Source: Dyadobacter sp. 3J3
GTDB taxonomy: Bacteria; Bacteroidota; Bacteroidia; Cytophagales; Spirosomataceae
Assembly: GCF_009801115.1 (NCBI RefSeq)
Contig: NZ_VTOL01000004.1
Location: 248,001-312,000, forward strand
Reading direction: 5' to 3'
Length of the DNA stretch: 64,000 bases
In this document: positions 61,817 through 64,000 of the stretch, piece by piece
Numbering within the stretch: the first letter of the stretch is position 1
Layout: each line of letters starts with the position of its first letter
Program-made: the position numbers and the translations under genes
Notes under the pieces: generated by a model
Told to the model about the DNA's origin: nothing
The model's database searches: none
What the model saw: only the letters and a program-made list of their open reading frames with translations

Positions 61817-63154
61817 ATGAAAAAGCCAGAGCCAACACCAGTTAGTGTAATAGATTTTGATAAAGATGCTAAGGAAATAGTAACACTTATGACAGATGTT
61901 GCAGTTCAGGCTTCATTAAATTTAATAGAAAAGGATTATCCTTATTGGGAAACCTTTAAATATAAAGTAAAGGGAGATTCTAAACTAAAAGATGTTAATC
62001 CAGTATCACTTTGGAAGATCGTAAAGTTAAGAAGAAGTCAATCCTCTTCAAGAGTGGTAATCAGTTCTGTTACTGGATTTGAGTTTAGTTATACTTCAAC
62101 GGAACGGTCATTGAGGTTACTTCATGAATTTGATATGAACCTTGGTGGAAATATGCAGGGGGTGGGAATAATTCCGCAGGAGAATAAAAATAGGTATCTG
62201 ATAAGTTCTATTATGGAAGAAGCGATAGCTTCAAGTTTATTGGAAGGAGCAGCTACTACACGGGAAAAGGCCAAACAAATGCTTAGAAGCCAACGTGAGC
62301 CTAGAAACGAAGCTGAAAAAATGGTTTTGAATAATTACTTAACAATTCGTAGGGTATTGGAGTTAAAGAATGAAGAGCTTAGTGTTGATCTAATTCGTGA
62401 TATTCATGCAACAGTTACAAAAGGAACTTTGAAAAATGAAGCAAATGAAGGAAATTTTAGAAGTAACAACGAAGTTCAGATAGTAGACTCTATTACGGGA
62501 GAAGTATTTTATACACCGCCTGATTTCGAATTGCTTGAAAAATTAATGGAAGCAGTTTGTAATTTTGCAAATGAAGATAATGAAAGCGAGTTTATTCATC
62601 CAATTATTCGTGGAATCATTTTGCACTTTTTGATTGGTTATATCCATCCCTTCGTTGACGGAAATGGCCGGACTGCCCGTGCATTATTTTATTGGTTTTT
62701 ATTGTCAAGAAAATATTGGCTTATTGAATATTTATCTATTTCCCGAATACTTTTACAAGCCCCAAGTCAATACGCAAAGGCATATTTGCATTCAGAATTT
62801 GACAACAATGATCTTACCTACTTTATCGATTTTAATTTGAAAACCTTGAAACAATCGTTGACTGAGCTCCAGGCATATATAAATTGGACAGTTGAAGATC
62901 GAAGAAAAGTATTTTCTCTTATTGTTAATCAAGATTTTAATGAAAGACAAATAGATATTATTAAGGACTTTTTACGAGACAAGGATCAAACTATCAGTAT
63001 TAAGGAAATCGAATCAAAATTCGGAATTGCTAATCAAACCGCAAGAACAGATTTACTGGATTTAGTAGATAAAGGATATATCAAAGTGAGAACAATGGGA
63101 AGAAAGATGATCTTTTTTCCCATTGAAGATCTTGAAGATAAATTGAAAAAATAA
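61817..63154 (+). CDS. Fic family AMP-transferase (class II-like)
   Basis: 445 residues. An N-terminal about 100-residue domain of unknown type is followed by a Fic helical domain with the inhibitory motif S139-x3-E143-G144 upstream, the mark of class II Fic proteins. The catalytic loop starts H277-P-F-V-D-G-N-G-R-T-A-R. A C-terminal winged helix (about 375-440, with IKDFLRDKDQTISIKEIESKFGIANQTARTDLLDLVDKGYIKVR in adjacent parts) looks DNA-binding. Fic enzymes attach AMP to targets. The wHTH and the adjacent palindrome suggest autoregulation; the target is unknown. No antitoxin gene is adjacent. Confidence 0.92.
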   Translation: MKKPEPTPVSVIDFDKDAKEIVTLMTDVAVQASLNLIEKDYPYWETFKYKVKGDSKLKDVNPVSLWKIVKLRRSQSSSRVVISSVTGFEFSYTSTERSLRLLHEFDMNLGGNMQGVGIIPQENKNRYLISSIMEEAIASSLLEGAATTREKAKQMLRSQREPRNEAEKMVLNNYLTIRRVLELKNEELSVDLIRDIHATVTKGTLKNEANEGNFRSNNEVQIVDSITGEVFYTPPDFELLEKLMEAVCNFANEDNESEFIHPIIRGIILHFLIGYIHPFVDGNGRTARALFYWFLLSRKYWLIEYLSISRILLQAPSQYAKAYLHSEFDNNDLTYFIDFNLKTLKQSLTELQAYINWTVEDRRKVFSLIVNQDFNERQIDIIKDFLRDKDQTISIKEIESKFGIANQTARTDLLDLVDKGYIKVRTMGRKMIFFPIEDLEDKLKK

Positions 63155-63159
63155 GAGTC

Positions 63160-63200
63160 GTAAACAAAAAGCGAATCAGTTACGATCCGCTTTTGTTTAC
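63160..63200. terminator. Bidirectional terminator between fic and nuoJ
   Basis: A GTAAACAAAAAGCG/CGCTTTTGTTTAC stem with one A bulge, around a loop containing GATC. Confidence 0.7.
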
Positions 63201-63220
63201 TAGTGTATCTCGTTTTTTTA

Positions 63221-63739
63221 TCAGAAATGTCTCTCCCCAATTTCTCTCTTACCCAACATCACCGCACCTACCATCGCTACTAAAAGTAAAATAGAAGCTA
63301 ATTCGAAAGGAAGTAAATATTCACGGAAAAGAAGTTTCCCCAAACTTTCGATCATCCCGACCTGAGAATCGAACGTATTTGGATCTGCCGGGGCAATGAT
63401 TGTTTTGCGGTACGCTCCGAAAAGAATAACGAATACTGTTCCACCTACAATTGCGGCCGCAATCTTGGTCAGACTATTTTTTGATTCTTCATGAATATCC
63501 TTCACATTAAGGAACATGATCACAAAAAGGAATAATACCATGATTGCACCTGCGTAAACAATAATATTTACTGCGGCAAGGAATTGAGCATTCAATAAAA
63601 TATAATGTCCTGACAGCGTAAAGAACGTCAAAATCAGGTAAAGAACACTGTGAATAGGGTTTTTTGACAGAATAACCATCAAGGCACTAAGCACAGTTAG
63701 AAAAGACAAAAAGTAAAAAAATGATAGCGTCGGATTCAT
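63221..63739 (-). CDS. nuoJ: NADH-quinone oxidoreductase subunit J, second copy
   Basis: 172 residues with five membrane helices and NuoJ motifs HYILLNAQFLAAVNIIVYAGAIMVLFLFVIMFLN (adjacent parts) and LLPFELASILLLVAMVGAVMLGKREIG. It follows nuoI on the minus strand with a 36-base gap. It differs clearly from the NuoJ at 25748-26272, so the genome has two NuoJ paralogues. Confidence 0.96.
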   Translation of the reverse strand: MNPTLSFFYFLSFLTVLSALMVILSKNPIHSVLYLILTFFTLSGHYILLNAQFLAAVNIIVYAGAIMVLFLFVIMFLNVKDIHEESKNSLTKIAAAIVGGTVFVILFGAYRKTIIAPADPNTFDSQVGMIESLGKLLFREYLLPFELASILLLVAMVGAVMLGKREIGERHF

Positions 63740-63775
63740 AATATTTTTGAATTGCTGATTCGATATTTTCAGAAA

Positions 63776-64000
63776 TCAGGGAATAGCTCTTGGAACAACG
63801 TTAGTAACTTCACCATTTGCTCTTTTAGCATCCAGGATGTGAGCTTCTTCTTTGGTCCAGGCTTCACGGGTATAGCGATTGTTCATATCTTCTACCAATA
63901 AATCTTTCCCCCAGATCACCTGATTACGGTCATTGAACACAGGTATAAACTCATCATGACGTAAATATACTGCTTGTTTTGGACAAGCTTCCTCACATAA
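63776..64000 (-). CDS. nuoI: NADH-quinone oxidoreductase subunit I, second copy (5' end outside window)
   Basis: The last 74 residues of NuoI: LCEEACPKQAVYLRHDEF with a Cys of the second cluster motif, GKDLLVEDMNNRYTREAW, ending in NVVPRAIP and a TGA at 63776-63778. This is the canonical form with a short C-terminus, unlike the copy at 24188, which has a 320-residue tail. The rest of the operon lies beyond the window edge. Confidence 0.93.
   Translation of the reverse strand, partial: LCEEACPKQAVYLRHDEFIPVFNDRNQVIWGKDLLVEDMNNRYTREAWTKEEAHILDAKRANGEVTNVVPRAIP

Noticed and set aside
1..64000. CRISPR arrays, insertion sequences, prophage
   Set aside because: No regularly spaced direct repeats, transposase, integrase or phage structural genes were recognised on either strand.

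Overview
The window looks like chromosome of a Bacteroidota bacterium of the order Cytophagales, most likely the Spirosomaceae/Dyadobacter group. The evidence is a gliding lipoprotein GldH, a PorT-type secretion protein next to ubiE, two ExbD genes in a Ton cluster, RecO, LptB, RecJ and PurF-like proteins of the Bacteroidota type, weak or absent Shine-Dalgarno sequences, and repeated promoters of the Bacteroidota form (a -33 TTTG/TTG, then 17-23 bases, then a -7 TAnnTTTG). The genus is an inference. I saw no insertion sequence, prophage, CRISPR array or rRNA. Genes are tightly packed, and many convergent pairs share or abut stop codons around long bidirectional terminator hairpins.

Layout. 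1-8 kb: 3' truncated lysS, an AsmA-like giant, an orphan OmpR-type regulator, a secreted propeller-like protein head to head with an AI-2E-family permease, and gldH with a conserved partner. 8-14 kb: a sugar isomerase-like TIM barrel with a large CxxCH cytochrome/HEAT protein, then a two-gene membrane Fe-S oxidoreductase. 14-19 kb: tRNA-Phe, a PIN toxin-antitoxin pair, a PD-(D/E)XK-like protein, an outer-membrane protein, ubiE-porT and two identical tRNA-Val genes. 19-24 kb: phosphoesterase, heparinase-like protein with a family 4 glycosyltransferase, thioredoxin-like protein. 24-27 kb: an isolated nuoI-nuoJ-nuoK set whose NuoI carries a long repetitive Pro/Lys tail. 27-39 kb: purF-like, recO, a zinc/metal-type divergon (His-rich lipoprotein versus COG0523 GTPase), a Cys-rich miniprotein, lptB-recJ, ruvX-def-nitrilase, gatC. 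39-45.5 kb: exbB-exbD-exbD-tonB with a membrane miniprotein, a PstS-like lipoprotein and a TPR protein. 45.5-58.6 kb: BatD-like, aroC, apbE, a Gfo/Idh/MocA plus SUMF1 pair, an ABC-F ATPase, a broken MNT nucleotidyltransferase, DedA, gamma carbonic anhydrase, YqgE, a membrane phosphoesterase and several miniproteins. 58.7-64 kb: gcvP, a Fic AMPylase behind a large palindrome, and the end of a second nuo operon (nuoJ, nuoI) on the minus strand.

The most interesting points are: (1) a symmetric divergent promoter at 32.4-32.5 kb with two operators 40 bp apart, each containing one -7 box; (2) the Fic gene preceded by a perfect 21-bp inverted repeat built from heptamers at 10-bp spacing; (3) the complex I NuoI subunit with about ten copies of a KPAFRPTMKPK motif, together with a second, ordinary NuoI/NuoJ in the same window; (4) a decayed MNT/HEPN-type module; (5) two head-to-head gene pairs whose start regions overlap.

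Several start sites were moved downstream from the longest possible reading, because the upstream start is TTG/GTG or lies inside a promoter.
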